Notes under the pieces: model-generated
Told to the model about the DNA's origin: nothing
The model's input: the letters and a program-made list of their open reading frames with translations, nothing else
Databases searched by the model: none
Shown here: positions 1 to 11,205 of the stretch, piece after piece
How the letters are laid out: every line of letters starts with the position of its first letter
How positions within the stretch are numbered: position 1 is the first letter of the stretch
Position numbers and translations under genes: made by a program
Assembly: GCA_026182355.1 (NCBI GenBank)
Contig: JAPFBL010000525.1
Location: 1 to 64,000, forward strand
From: Hermatobates lingyangjiaoensis
Lineage: Eukaryota; Arthropoda; Insecta; Hemiptera; Hermatobatidae
Reading direction: 5' to 3'
Length of the DNA stretch: 64,000 nt

Positions 1-11
1 ACTTTCCCTGG

Positions 12-25
12 AACCTAACCTAACC
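12..25. repeat. Short CCTAA tandem, possible SINE tail remnant
   Basis: The segment reads AACCTAACCTAACC, the same unit as the 3' tail of the SINE family found later in the window. No SINE body adjoins it on the right, and the window begins 11 bases to its left, so a plus-strand SINE could end here with its body outside the window. A chance short CCTAA run is also possible. Confidence 0.35.
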
Positions 26-30
26 GTAGT

Positions 31-1890
31 CCTGAATACTTGGCTGCAAAAAAACAATAATTAACTGTATGCACCGATGAATCTTTCGGGTCAAGTTCAC
101 GAACTTATGATAACGAAATTACATCAGTTAATAAAAATAAACAAAAAGGTAGCTGAATGTATCTAGAAAGAAATCGTTAGAGTCATTTCATTCTGGAAAG
201 TTAGAACATTTTATATATGCCAAACTAATTTTTCTTCTAGAGCATTCTTTAGAAGAATTACTATAAGAAATATATCGCTAATTTCACTGTTAGGACTCAG
301 TAATACAAATGGTATGATGAAAACTGAAAGTAGAGTTAAATGAATTGACGCCAGTTTGGCATTCAGCCATTCTCCCAAGTAAAATATTATTTTATATTTA
401 ACAGTTAACTTAATTCTGTAGCATACATGACATGGTAATAAAAAATATAATTATAACAAATATACAACTATTTCTGATATACTAAAACAGAATAGTGCAA
501 TTAAAACACTATTTATGAAATTAAGGCTGTTAAAATATTGAGAGGGAAACAGTTTTATCTTTAAATGAAAAAGGGAGGAACGCATGTTTAAAAATAATGC
601 CTTATATTTTTTTTACAAGTTTTTAATTTCTTTTTTTCTTTTTAATTAAATGCCGTTCGCTAGGTTTACTGAATCCCTTTTAACAGGGTCGGTTCAGTGT
701 GACGGTCCAATAATAACTCAAGCATTATGCCACCTCGAATCATTAGGTCTCAAACAGTCACCTTCTAAAACAGAAAAACCAAATCGCAACAAACATGACA
801 GTATAACGTGACACAAGTTCAACAAGTATTCTACTTCTCTAGTGCCGTGATTTTCCTCACAGAATATACTTTTTAAGAGAACATTTATCATTTATTATAC
901 TATATAAATTTGACATAAATGTCATACAAGTGTAAAATAAACCAGGTAATTGGTAATATAAAAAATCACGTATTTCGTTTAAAAAAAAAGTTCCTCGGAA
1001 TATGCCTAAACACTATGAACTTTACATAATGATGTTATACTGTATTCATGTTTGAGTTGAGTCACGGTTTATCTTTCAAGTGGAGAAGAAGAATACTGAA
1101 TTAGAGATGTAAGACCTTGTACGTATTATTCTTCCCATTTTCTGTATTTCACATTGCTATACATAAATATGTTTTTCTTCTACTCTAATACATTAGACGT
1201 CATAATTACTGCTTGTTCAGATATTGCCTAGACATCTAGCAATCAACCCTCTTTAATTTAATAGCTTTAGAGGAAACACATATATCTCGTAGAGCGAGAT
1301 AGATCTGCACCTGATCCTCTTAAACAATTTTTTTTTGTTATTAAATCGAAATTTATTGTTCTTGATTTGTTTACTTAATTTTATTCGAACAATAAGTCTT
1401 ATCCCGTTACTAATTTGCAAAAAAAAAGGCAGTAATGCCTAAGGTACGTGCCTAATGAATGATTTTTTTATAATTCTATATTTTTAATTACTTAAATAAT
1501 TTGTTATATATTCTTTATATTTTCTGCTTTCTTTCCCTTTTCTTTTTCTTTAAATTTCTTCCAATCTCGACTCCTTGGTTCTTTTTTTTTTCGTTCACAA
1601 CAGTAACCCTGTTATGAGGGAGTATATTTAAGTTCACATGTATCACACAGGGTACAACGTGTATGCAACAACAAAGTTATTATAAATAATACAAAGTAAG
1701 TATAACTATAATCTAAGTGTAAATAAGTATATATAGTATTAACTATAAGTACATTTAATATAATAAGTAAAAGTAAGTATACATACAAACATTAATTTAA
1801 CAGTTAATTTACATACATGTTTAACTAAACTAAAATAATATATACAAGTAGTATCAAAAATTCTTTTAAAATTAAAAATTCTTAAAAGTT
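31..1890. other. AT-rich non-coding stretch, no feature seen
   Basis: No usable open frame on either strand and no recognisable repeat end. The stretch has homopolymer runs of A and T and several short dispersed TATA/AATT-rich tracts. I see no splice-flanked coding block. Confidence 0.5.
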
Positions 1891-1894
1891 TTTT

Positions 1895-2215
1895 TTTTCT
1901 CTTCTTCTCGGCAGCACTGCTTTAGCCCTCAAACCAGAGTTCTTCAGTGGACTTTCGTCCCTCCGTCAACAATTCACTTCTTCTCCTGAGGACGACTCCC
2001 ATAACGGTCGAAATATTGAAAACTGAGTCTTATTGTTACGTTTCTTTCTATGTCTCACAGTTTATTTTATATATATATATATATATATAAACGCTGATAA
2101 CGACTGATGAGTCGTTATAGCCTTTGGAGCGATTCACTTCTTTTCCTGAAGACGAGGACATCGAAATATAGTAGTGAGTTCAGTGGTTTCCTTTCTATGT
2201 GTTCTTTTTAAATTC

Positions 2216-2258
<43 letters not shown>
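1895..2258 (+). mobile_element. Two Penelope-like terminal-repeat fragments in tandem, each followed by (AT)n
   Basis: Two units in the same orientation each contain the motif CTGANGACG - loop - CGAAATAT: one at 1,986-2,016 (CTGAGGACG) and one at 2,146-2,172 (CTGAAGACG). Each is followed after 50-70 bases by a (TA) run, the second about 38 bases long at 2,221-2,258. The second unit (from about 2,090) is nearly identical to minus-strand copies at about 19,930-20,050 and 58,323-58,445, so it is a genuine dispersed family. The likeness to terminal repeats of Penelope-like retroelements, which carry hammerhead-type RNA motifs, is inference; no reverse transcriptase or GIY-YIG coding sequence is present. 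Confidence 0.5.
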
Positions 2259-2259
<1 letters not shown>

Positions 2260-2568
2260 CTTTGATATAATATGACAATATATTGAATATATATATTTAT
2301 CATCGAATTACTACCACAATAACAATAATTATTGTTTAATTAAATATCATAATTGTTATAGTTGTATTTGAAATATAATATATAGAAGAAATTGTCGATG
2401 TTCACATAGATATACACGTGAGAATACAATCAATGATCAATACCACATATAAGAAAATAGGAATATATATATAATATCTTATATATCAACAATAATCTTG
2501 ATAATAATTGAATTAATACCACATATACAATTAAAATTGTTTATTATCATTGTTATTGGTATTATCAT

Positions 2569-2570
<2 letters not shown>

Positions 2571-2599
<29 letters not shown>
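2571..2599. repeat. (TA)n microsatellite
   Basis: Uninterrupted alternating AT of about 29 bases. Like the other (TA)n runs in this window it lies next to a fragment carrying the CTGANGA hairpin motif (2,640-2,770). Confidence 0.85.
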
Positions 2600-2639
2600 A
2601 CAAGTGATATAGAAACGCTCCAAACCGGACAAATGAGTA

Positions 2640-2770
2640 ACTAGGTTAAATAAGTAGGAACACATAAAGGAACGAGACACTTAATGGAAGCAATATTTCT
2701 GCTGTTCGTCGTCAGGAAGAGACTAGAAGAGAAGATGAAGAGGTACGATTGTTCTAAATGAACGGTGCTG
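2640..2770 (-). mobile_element. Degenerate Penelope-like terminal-repeat fragment
   Basis: Read on the minus strand it contains CTCTTCCTGACGACGAAC, a short spacer and GAAATATTGC, which matches the arm of the hairpin at 8,731-9,018 (same flanking CTCTTC, CGAAC and AAATATTG blocks, then an AAGTGT block). Divergence from that copy is considerable. The two short overlapping open frames here (about 110 and 64 codons on opposite strands) cross this repeat and are not credible genes. Confidence 0.4.
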
Positions 2771-2959
2771 AGTCGAGTGACTCTGCGACTGATTTTCAAA
2801 AAATTGATTCTAGTAAATGTTTCGATCTTTTCAATATATATGTTCAAACCACAATAATTAGTCCTGATGAAAATAGATGTGAGTCGCTCCACAGACAAGT
2901 GACCAAACAGTCGCAACGAGAGTTTGATTTTGAACCTAGAAAATTGGCCTAATCGCGAT

Positions 2960-4130
2960 TGTATAACACACCTACTCAATCAAAAGACTTATATATTATT
3001 CATTTTTAATAATCTGTGCTTAAAGGAAGGACTGCTACCAAAATTTACAATTATTGAATTTTATAAATAAATATATATATAATGTTATGCTTTTCAACTT
3101 ATATTTCGTAGCTCCAGTATTAAAGGAAATAACAATCCATTGTTTTAATATTAAAGACATGCAATGTGCATGATATGTTAATGTCAAGTTTTTACGAACG
3201 CCTTCACGAAGATCTATTAGCAAGTAAAGGTAGATATCGTGAGATGTTCATTGATATCTGGTACAGGGATTGCACATAACAGAGCAATTCAAGAGAAGAA
3301 AAAAAAAAACAGAGAAATGTGACTCTTGTGTGAAGGCTGGTGTAATTGGCTGGCATGAATAACTTGGGTCTAGGCCAGATTCTAGCATCTAAATCACCAA
3401 TTATATCTCTATTTGAATCCACCTTGAACTTGAAAAACTTGGCTCATCAAAACCTAGTAATGCTCATCATTCTAATATTTGGTATAAATAAGTATCCACT
3501 TGACGCCAACAGAGCGAGAAGATCAATAAATTCCAGCTCTAATCAAAAGAATATTAAACCAAGACATTTGAACATGTCAACATTTTAATAAGATAACAAC
3601 ATGGGCTTATTGTAAGTTTTCGTTTGTTTTATTTTCTATAAAATATATTATAACCTTATTTATGTCCTACGTCATTTTTTTCTTTTTACAATATTAATAT
3701 GAAATATGAGTAAAGAATTTATGCTTGTGATAAGAAAGATTCCCATTTCAATTCATTCACTTTTATTATGTAATCTCAAGTCGTTTGGCTCTTCCTTTTC
3801 CGTTTACAGAGCAATTGTCGATAGCAAGAACCGCAATAATGGCGCTTCGTATTGCTTTGAAATCTATTAAAAAGTGATATCGCTTTGAATAAACTTATTA
3901 ATATTCTACGGTAAAACTATTCTATAAATATATCGAATAATAGGGATCAATAATGTACAACACTAAACAGTATTTAAAAACTTTAATATCTACCACTTTA
4001 ATATATTTGTTTATTTATGATTAAGGTAAACAAATACTTAAAAATTAGCCATCATCAGGTAAAAACTATAAACCAAATTGATAAACAAAACAAAAATGAT
4101 ACTATACTTACAGCGGTTAACAACTAACTA
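2960..4130. other. AT-rich non-coding stretch
   Basis: No recognisable repeat termini and no credible coding sequence. Open frames of 60-80 codons lie on both strands around 3,035-3,590, contradict each other, and show no domain or amino-acid pattern I recognise. Confidence 0.45.
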
Positions 4131-4140
4131 GGAGTGGAAA

Positions 4141-4260
4141 TAGCAAAATATGCGGAAGGGAGGGAGGAGTAAGCAGGAGGGCCAGTATAAGCATGCAGGG
4201 CAGGGCACTGAACCCTATTTACCCGCGCGTCCCTACACCTACCTCTCTCTTACTAACTTA
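4141..4260. other. G-to-C switch island (120 bp)
   Basis: By hand count 4,141-4,200 has about 25 G and 7 C, and 4,201-4,260 has about 24 C and 7 G. The block is clearly richer in G+C than its surroundings and changes strand bias abruptly at about 4,205. It is one of a set of similar islands in the window. Function is unknown; it directly precedes the MITE at 4,278. Confidence 0.5.
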
Positions 4261-4277
4261 TATCAAATTTGTTTTAA

Positions 4278-4494
4278 ACTAGGGATTACACTGACGTCAA
4301 TGTTTTGGATATGTAAACAAAGGTTGTTTTTTTTTTTTCAATATAAAGGGGTTATATATGTAGGATGGTTCGAGGGGACAACCATACTACAAAGCTTCCG
4401 AGACATCAGATTACATATCCTCGAATCCCTTTATATAAAAGACAATAACCCTTGTTACAATATCCAACGCAGTGACCTCAGTGTAATCCCTAGT
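4278..4494. mobile_element. MITE-like element with ~50-bp terminal inverted repeats
   Basis: The left end reads ACTAGGGATTACACTGACGT and the right end, inverted, reads AACTAGGGATTACACTGAGG. The arms continue with few mismatches through GGATAT and GTAACAA for about 50 bases. A second, weaker inner pairing (AAAGGG...TTCGAGG against its complement near 4,420-4,435) makes almost the whole 217 bp foldable. TTAA-like bases flank both ends, which would fit a TTAA-targeting (piggyBac-like) origin, but the flank is offset by one base, so the superfamily is uncertain. The 115-codon open frame running through it is the hairpin read as protein. Confidence 0.7.
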
Positions 4495-4500
4495 TAAAAA

Positions 4501-6100
4501 ATCTGGAGTGGCCTACACTCTACTTTACTATAAGTAACTTAATGTCAAATTTCTTGAGTATATAAAACATAACGTCTCATTTAAGCATAACATAAATATC
4601 TAAATGGGATATAATTATTAGTCTTTCATTCGTGAGGTAGTACAGATTGTGATTGAAGGACCTATCAATTTATAAGCTTATTTTTGTACATCACAAATAA
4701 TTTATTATTTGCAAATAATTTCATTAGTATACCTACAGCAGTAATAACATTTTTGAAAAACCAAAGTGAACATTTCTTGAAGCGAAATATTATCCTACAA
4801 GAGAACATGGCTATTGTTCAAATAGCCAGTAGCTTTCTTACATCGTTTACTTGACATCCTTCTACATTGAATATTAAAGTAAAATTTTCAAATTTAAAAA
4901 AGGAAAATACCCTTTTTTTCTCTGAAAAACATCTTAAACAGCGAAGAAAATGTGATTTGTTAATTAAAGATGTACGATAATTACATTTATTAATCTCTAA
5001 ACGAAAGATTTATATTTTGAATTATCTTTTACATTTTTGGTTTTTAACAGAATTATTATACTGGGAATTTTTTGGCTTCTTAGTATTTAATAAGATCATT
5101 TTCCTTCCCCTTTGTCAAATAACATATATATGAATTTTTTCTGAGTGAGTGTTATAATTTTCCTGCACATATTATTCCTCTTACATCTCATATAAGTCAA
5201 TAAACATTTTAAATTATTCCTTTATAAATATCCATTTTATATCAGTGGATTTTCTCAAAAAAATTCTAAGTCAATGTAAACAATGTAAAAAAATATAAAA
5301 AATTCGACAAGTATAGCAGGTGATCTCTTAGTCTAGGATAAACAAAGGGTTTTTATATCGTTATTGCTCTTTCCCGTAATTGAAACTTCATGATTTTTTT
5401 TTATGAATTGCTAATTTTTTGTTCCATTTTTGGTCAAATTTTCATTATTTTTTAACGAGCCGTTTAGCGTCAAAAAAACATTTTCTGAAAACACAAATCG
5501 TACTGTAACGCCCCTTTAGCGAATGTAATTTTGAAAAAAAATATCTCAACTCATTCTACACATAATGTTCTATTTATTGGCATAGTTTCATTCTTGTCCG
5601 TCAAACAGTATGGCTTGTATCGCTCTCACAAGGTTTGAGATTGAATTATAAGTCAAAATTTGTACATTTTATTGAAAAAAAAATATTTCCTGTTGTTTTA
5701 AAAGTCTGAATATATTTTTCGTTTGTTCCATTTGTAACCTCAAAGATAATGTCAAAATTTCAAAACTCTAAGGTTATCAGTTTAAGTGAAATAAATGTTA
5801 AAAAAAAAACGGTTTTTGGCAAAAAAAGTGACTTTCCCATCATGCATAATTCTTCCCAAACAATAGGGATCTTCGTCTTTATGGGGCCGATTTTTGTGTA
5901 AAATATCAACTTGATCCATCAAAGATTCTGAACCGTAGCGTGGTAACAAGCAATGCTAACACACTCACCCACCCACCCACACACAGACATCATCGTAAAA
6001 ACTTCATAAAACGACTTCTGGGACCTCAAAACATGTAATTCCGTCAAAATCTCGAGATCGAATTTTTTCACGATCACTATACTTTACTTATAGTAAAGTA
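4501..6100 (+). mobile_element. R1 repeat family, copy 1 (unclassified transposon-like element)
   Basis: It begins ATCTGGAGTGGCCTACACTC, as do the blocks at about 11,206 and 51,108, and ends in a palindromic CTTTACTTATAGTAAAGTA that also closes the 51-kb copy (there with one change). Near the left end TACTTTACTATAAGTAA is the inverted form of this end, giving a 17-bp terminal or subterminal inverted repeat. Blocks shared with copy 3 include the CTACAGCAGTAATAACAT region, the AGTCAATGTAAACAATGTAA region and the long right part from about 5,260 to the end. No transposase frame survives. A non-autonomous DNA transposon is my preferred reading. Confidence 0.65.
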
Positions 6101-8690
6101 AAAAAAATAAAAATGATACAAGCTATGCCTGATGCTGGTAGATCAGGCATCAATTCATACAAATTAGTTGGATTGTTTATTTCTTTTTGCTTACTGTGTA
6201 ATTTCACATACAGTCTCATAGGGGACAATTTTCACTTTTACGTTCAATATAATCAGAATGCTACAATAACCCTAACCCCGTGTGTAGAAGGATTTATGTA
6301 CATTATTTTAAGATATAAGAGTAAAATGCCGTGTAGATCCTACATATGTATTTTTGAAACCGACATTCCAGTGCACACAAAAACATTATGTAAACGTAAA
6401 GTCATTCATAAGTTATTAAGGTATTCACCCAAGAGCAGCAGAGGTGACTTAAGTCGACCCAGCTGGTGTCTAGACTAGCCTAGGCTAAAGCGGAATTACC
6501 TTTCCTAGTTCTGTACGATACTTTATTCATGAACAACGTTTTCAATAATATAAGCTAATAAGAATCTATTGTAACCTTGCAAACAAATAAATTTCACTTT
6601 TAATACTGCATGACACGGAAAAAAAGGTTATGAATAGCCTAGAATTTGATGTTTACCGCACATCGCGAATGCTTTGTTCATGAATGTGGTTTGCTATGAC
6701 AGAATATAAAAGCCCTCTTTGATGTTAAAAATAAATATAGAAATAATTATTTCTTCAATAATAAGGCAAAATCCGTAATCCGTGACTGTTTACATCGCAC
6801 ACAGTCTTGACTGGCTTGAAAAACTCGTCGAGAGTTCCTTGAACAAATATGATTTCATGTGTTTATAAAAAATTAATGGTTTTCTAGTGATTTTATGATT
6901 TCGGTATTTGTAGCAGACAAATGTAAAGTTGTGAAGTAAACTTTTTTATATTTCTACGTATTATTTCTTAAAACCAACGTATAATCAAGATCGACTTCTT
7001 GAAACGACGCCGAGGCATTCCTGCATTATTTCAATCAGATAAAATTATCCGTCACTGTTACGTGACGTAAGTACTGGCAACACTTGATGTCAGTTCTTAC
7101 ATCATACCAAGGATTTCTATCCTAGACACTTTCAAGTGTGCCAAACAAAAGATGAAGACAGCAAATTTAAAAAAAAAAAAACTTTCGCATTTCTTAGAAA
7201 CTTTTTTGTTTTTAACGACAAAGATTTATTATAGCGCTGTTTTTTTTTAATTAAGCTACATCAGATAAGACACTTTCACCAAGATTAGTGTTTATTATTT
7301 GATAAATTTAGTTATACACTTTTATAAAGGTCAGTTCAGCTCTTTTTTTTTCAGTGTTGTAATACTTTTATCAAGTTTGAAAACAGTTTTTTTTTATTTG
7401 TTTCAGTTACTTTTTTCTTTCAGTTGGCAACCCTGCTCTTCCCACCCACAGGCGGGTTGGGTCGAAGAAAGTATTTTTTCCTTCAATTTATGACCCATTT
7501 TTGACAATATTCAAGTTTTTAGATTTATACTTGTGCTATAATTTTAAAATATGTTTAAATAAAATGCTGAAATAAGTTAAAAAGACTTTTATCACTAAAA
7601 AAACTTGTTGGGGAAGGGCAACAACTCTGAAAATGACAAGCGATCCATAAACTTGTGTACATCAAAAATATTTGTCACCAGTAAAATACTGAGTATTACT
7701 TACAACAAATGATCATATACAACAAAATAAGTTCGTTTGTTCAAAAATACGTTGTAATTGTTTTTATCATGTTTCAAGCAACATAGTAAATTACGCTTAC
7801 ATCTATCTTGTTTATCTTGTTATCTTCTTGTGTTTTTCTAAAGTGTCATGTCTATTTCAATAAACTTTGTTTTTATGGTAACACCAAAAAAAAAAAACAA
7901 AAAAAATTTCCGGACGTTGAATGAATACAAGTGGTATGCAATTTCTTTGATCTAGTTTTTTTTTATTTTGGTCTATTTCAAAGAAATGTTACCAACATAG
8001 GCGTCACACTCTGGAAGAGTTCACGAGAAACATTACACAGACTAACATAAGTGTATTTCAAGTATAGGGTAAAAAGAATCGTGTACGCTTTACAGAACAG
8101 GCATTCATTTTGCTCTTAAATTATAAGAAACATGCCACTTTGTATAAATTACAAACATTTTTACTTTTATATAAGCGACTGATCAATCCAAGATTGCCTT
8201 TATAATTTTTAGGGCGAACATAAAAAAGTTGCCAGCATATTTCTTTATTAGCAATTCATGTTTTAGCATTAATTATGGAGGTTCTTTAGAACAAATATGT
8301 ATCTTGAGAACATAACATGGTATACTTTTTTAAGGGCCCAAGAAGGAAAAGGGAAAACGATTTCAAACGACAGCAGGCAGACCACTAGGTAAAATCAGTG
8401 TCGCGGGAATGAGCTCAAAACACCATTCCTTGAGTTCGACTTCTACTTCTTTTTCATTAAAATTTCAATTTGAAATTAATTTTAAATTGTAATTTGATTT
8501 TAAAAAATAAATAATATTTGATTTGCTATTAATTAGTTGTATTTTATTTTAACAAGAGTTACAATTTATTTTGATGTTACTTAATTAATAAATAATTACT
8601 GTTACTTGTAGTTTTAATTATTTTGATGTTACATTAAATTTCATAATTGCGTTTTATTCTACCATAAATTAGCTTGTATCTTTTGGCAAT
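6101..8690. other. Non-coding AT-rich stretch
   Basis: A 121-codon open frame at 6,113-6,478 is the longest here. It has a hydrophobic stretch near residues 19-37 but no signal-peptide cleavage context, family signature or supporting neighbour, and it starts directly after the R1 element. Poly-A and poly-T runs are common (7,171; 7,885). No repeat termini or RNA gene seen. Confidence 0.4.
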
Positions 8691-8709
8691 TTGTAATATT
8701 GCACCCAGA

Positions 8710-8731
8710 AATATATATATATATATATATA
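8710..8731. repeat. (AT)n microsatellite
   Basis: About 22 bases of alternating AT, directly abutting the left end of the inverted-dimer element at 8,731. Confidence 0.85.
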
Positions 8732-9018
8732 AATGAAAAAGACAACACACATACATGAAACGAGAACACTTACTGGATCAATATTTCGAACTGAAGTTCG
8801 TCATCAGGAAGAGAGTAGAAGGGAAGAAGAAGAGGAACGTACGTTCAGGAGTGCTAATGGAAGTTAACACAACAGGCAACAGTTGCCTTCCACTGTCACT
8901 CCTGAAAGCACGTACCTCTTCTTCTTCCCTTCTACTCTCTTCCTAATGACGAACTTCAGTACGAAATATTGATCCAGTAAGTGTTTTCGTTTCTTGTATG
9001 TATTGTCTTTTTCATTTA
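8731..9018. mobile_element. Inverted-dimer element (long hairpin), Penelope-like motif
   Basis: The left arm (from AAATGAAAAAGACAA) and the right arm (ending TTGTCTTTTTCATTT) are inverted copies of each other over roughly 130 bases with only scattered mismatches, centred near 8,875. Each arm contains the motif CTGATGACGAACTTCAG, then a complementary TTCG, then AAATATTG; the plus-strand copy has CTAATGA instead of CTGATGA. CGAACT and AGTTCG can pair into a 6-bp hairpin. Both motif copies face outward, so two partial elements are joined 5' to 5'. Short open frames on both strands are products of the GA-rich arms. Confidence 0.75.
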
Positions 9019-9060
9019 TTCTTCTGTCCGATTTTGTCCGTTTAGTTATTTTCATTATAT

Positions 9061-9170
9061 ATATAACCAATTAAATGAAACGGTTCCACGAATTAAATAA
9101 CTATATTTCGACCGCGTCATCATCAGGTAAAGATACAAAGAAGTGCGTAGCTCTGACGAAAAGCAATGCA
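9061..9170 (-). mobile_element. Single Penelope-like motif fragment
   Basis: On the minus strand this reads CTGATGATGACGCGGTCGAA followed by ATATAG: the CTGANGA core, a GAC/GTC mini-stem with a three-base loop, and GAAA (about 9,102-9,127). A (TA)n stretch lies next to it at about 9,170-9,180. The element ends are not resolved. Confidence 0.45.
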
Positions 9171-9242
9171 TATATATATATTTTTCAATTAAAATCAGAT
9201 TCGAATGGATAATACACTCTGATAACCTAAAGAAATACAAAT

Positions 9243-9375
9243 GAGAAACAGACACATACTTGAACCAACAGTCAAATTTCGACCCTTTTACTTCCGTCTT
9301 CGGTGGCTTTCGTCTTCCTGATGACTGTTAAAAGGGTCAAAATATTGAATGAGTTCATGTATGTGGTTTACATTC
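9243..9375. mobile_element. Inverted-dimer element, Penelope-like motif
   Basis: The left block CACATACTTGAACCAACAGT...TTTCGACCCTTTTA and the right block TAAAAGGGTCAAAATATTG...TTCATGTATGTGG are imperfect inverted copies. The right arm carries CTGATGACTG before AAAAGGGTC. Motifs face outward, as in the neighbouring hairpins. Confidence 0.5.
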
Positions 9376-9411
9376 GTGTTTCTTAAGTTATCAATATACA
9401 TATATATATAT

Positions 9412-9510
9412 ATATTGAAAAAGACGAGCCAATCCCTGTTGCGTATCATTTTGGACACTTCTTATTTCCAAAATGATACGCAACAGGGATTGGCTCGTCT
9501 TTTTCAATAT
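9412..9510. repeat. Perfect inverted repeat: 43-bp arms, 13-base loop
   Basis: Bases 9,412-9,454 are the exact reverse complement of 9,468-9,510 (43 of 43). The arms begin ATATTGAAAAAGACGAGCC and end CGTATCATTTTGG. (TA)n tracts lie on both sides (about 9,395-9,412 and 9,528-9,548). The absence of any mismatch implies recent formation or recent gene conversion between arms. A transcript would form a long perfect duplex stem. Confidence 0.95.
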
Positions 9511-9559
9511 CTACTCTGGCATTAAAGCATATATATATATATATATATTTATTATATAT

Positions 9560-10320
9560 CCATATTAAATAAATTATTATATGCATTTCAGTTAAAATAT
9601 ATTTAGAGTACATAAATATGAAACATGTGGGTATTTAAATAATAACTAACAAAAAGTGAAAAGTGGTGAAATGATAAACTTAAGACTGCATAAGTTATAG
9701 AACAACCAGTAATCAAAACCACAATAATAAAGAATATAGTTAAAAAAAAAACCACCATGTTACTGTTTCAACTTTGAAACACAGGAATAAAATGTATTTC
9801 CTTAAAACACCAAAAAGTTCAGAAATCCATTCAACCAACCTCACAAAATTTGCCTTCGAATTTAACTGATTTTACCAATAAACTTTGAAAGTAGATTATT
9901 CTACGTCGATAGATTGGACAAGTTAGAAAATAGGAGTTAGTTTATAATTAAGTTACTTAGCAAGTAAACAAACTAATACCAATAATGTAACTGAAAGGCA
10001 AGATTGGTAGAAGTAGATAATTCATTATCGAATTAGTTAATAGTAAGGATGCTGTTCGTTATTAGAGAATTAAATTTAAAGTTATAATTTAGTAATAATG
10101 ACGGCCAAGTGATAATAGACTAAATGGATAAAGGAAGGAATTAACTTAATATTTACTATTATAATTTAATAGACAGTCGGAGTGAAGTGTAACCTGGTGT
10201 GAGGTAAGACTGAAATTACTAACAGATTTTCAGGAAACTGTTAACTAGTTTAAGGAAAAAAAAACTGAAGAAAATGAAGTTTTAATATTAATTGACTCAA
10301 GTAGTGGTACTCGATATCAT
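9560..10320. other. Non-coding AT-rich stretch
   Basis: A-rich with few repeats and no open frame of note. I see no feature. Confidence 0.45.
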
Positions 10321-10329
10321 ACTACTTAG

Positions 10330-11155
10330 CAGGGCTATGGAGTCGGATCTATTATAGCCGACTCCGACTCCTCTATTTTGTAACAGCCGACTCCGACTCC
10401 GACTCCAGTACCGCTTTTATTAATCTTTTTATTATTAAAAAACAGATGACAGGTGGCTAATAATAAGAATTAGTACTTTGTAGCTGTGGTGCAGCTATAA
10501 ACCAGACGGAACATCCATAGGTCATAGCCAAACGAACAACCTCATTATAGACATGGTCCTTGACTGAGTCGACCGCCAGGAATGAAAGACTAATAAACAT
10601 CTTCTATTTAAGCATTTATATTATGTCTAAATACCACATTATATGAGCCGCTTATTTTGAAAGTGGCCTAATTCCATTTATGTTAAAATCGAGATATTTA
10701 AGGGTTTGCGTTTTACAAAATTTAAAAATATTGTCATTTTATTTATCAACTAATTTTTGTTATAAAAATTCTTAGTAATTTTAAATAAATTTTGTACAAT
10801 TTGCTGCAAAAGGTAAAGATAACGTAAAAATGTAATTATTTAAATAGCTAGCTAAATTTTTTTGGAAAATGGAATTAGGCCACTTTCAAAATAAACGGTT
10901 CATATAACGAAGAAGTTTGATATTATATTTACTTATAACAAAGTAAACACTGAACAAGCAAGGACAGATATTTTTATTAAACTAGACATTTTGTGTTCTA
11001 ATATCAAATGTCCAATGTCCTTCTCCGGAGGGAAAATTCTACTTCGACTAATTAATCATTTTTTATCATTTTATCTCATTTTCATGTACACAAGTAATGA
11101 CTAGGTGAGGAGTCGGAGTCGGTTGATTTCTTCCGACTCCGACTCCACAGCCCTG
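10330..11155. mobile_element. hAT-type non-autonomous DNA transposon (826 bp) with 8-bp target duplication
   Basis: The left end is CAGGGCTATGGAGTCGGA and the right end, inverted, is CAGGGCTGTGGAGTCGGA. Subterminal CCGACTCCGACTCC repeats occur on both sides. The flanks carry an exact 8-bp duplication CTACTTAG (10,322-10,329 and 11,156-11,163), the hallmark length for hAT insertion. No transposase frame is present, so it would have moved with an enzyme supplied in trans. A separate inverted-repeat element is nested inside (10,639-10,907). Superfamily assignment rests on duplication length and end sequence. Confidence 0.88.
10639..10907. mobile_element. MITE-like inverted-repeat element nested in the hAT element
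   Basis: The left arm TTATATGAGCCGCTTATTTT continues GAAAGTGGCCTAATTCCATTT. The right arm, inverted, reads TTATATGAACCGTTTATTTT and then continues identically. This gives about 42-bp arms with two differences. The element is about 269 bp and lies wholly within the hAT copy. A TA-type target duplication is possible but cannot be separated from the AT-rich arm ends. Confidence 0.75.
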
Positions 11156-11205
11156 CTACTTAGCATCCAATTTGAACAAATCGTGACACACCCAAAAAGA
11201 AAAAA

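Noticed and set aside
12..25. Interstitial telomere repeat
   Set aside because: Only about three CCTAA units, the same as a SINE tail; no long TTAGG array anywhere in the window.
6113..6478. 121-codon open frame with a hydrophobic segment and several Cys, possible small secreted protein
   Set aside because: No clear signal-peptide structure, no splice or promoter context, begins beside the R1 element end, and its length is within chance expectation for 64 kb read in six frames.
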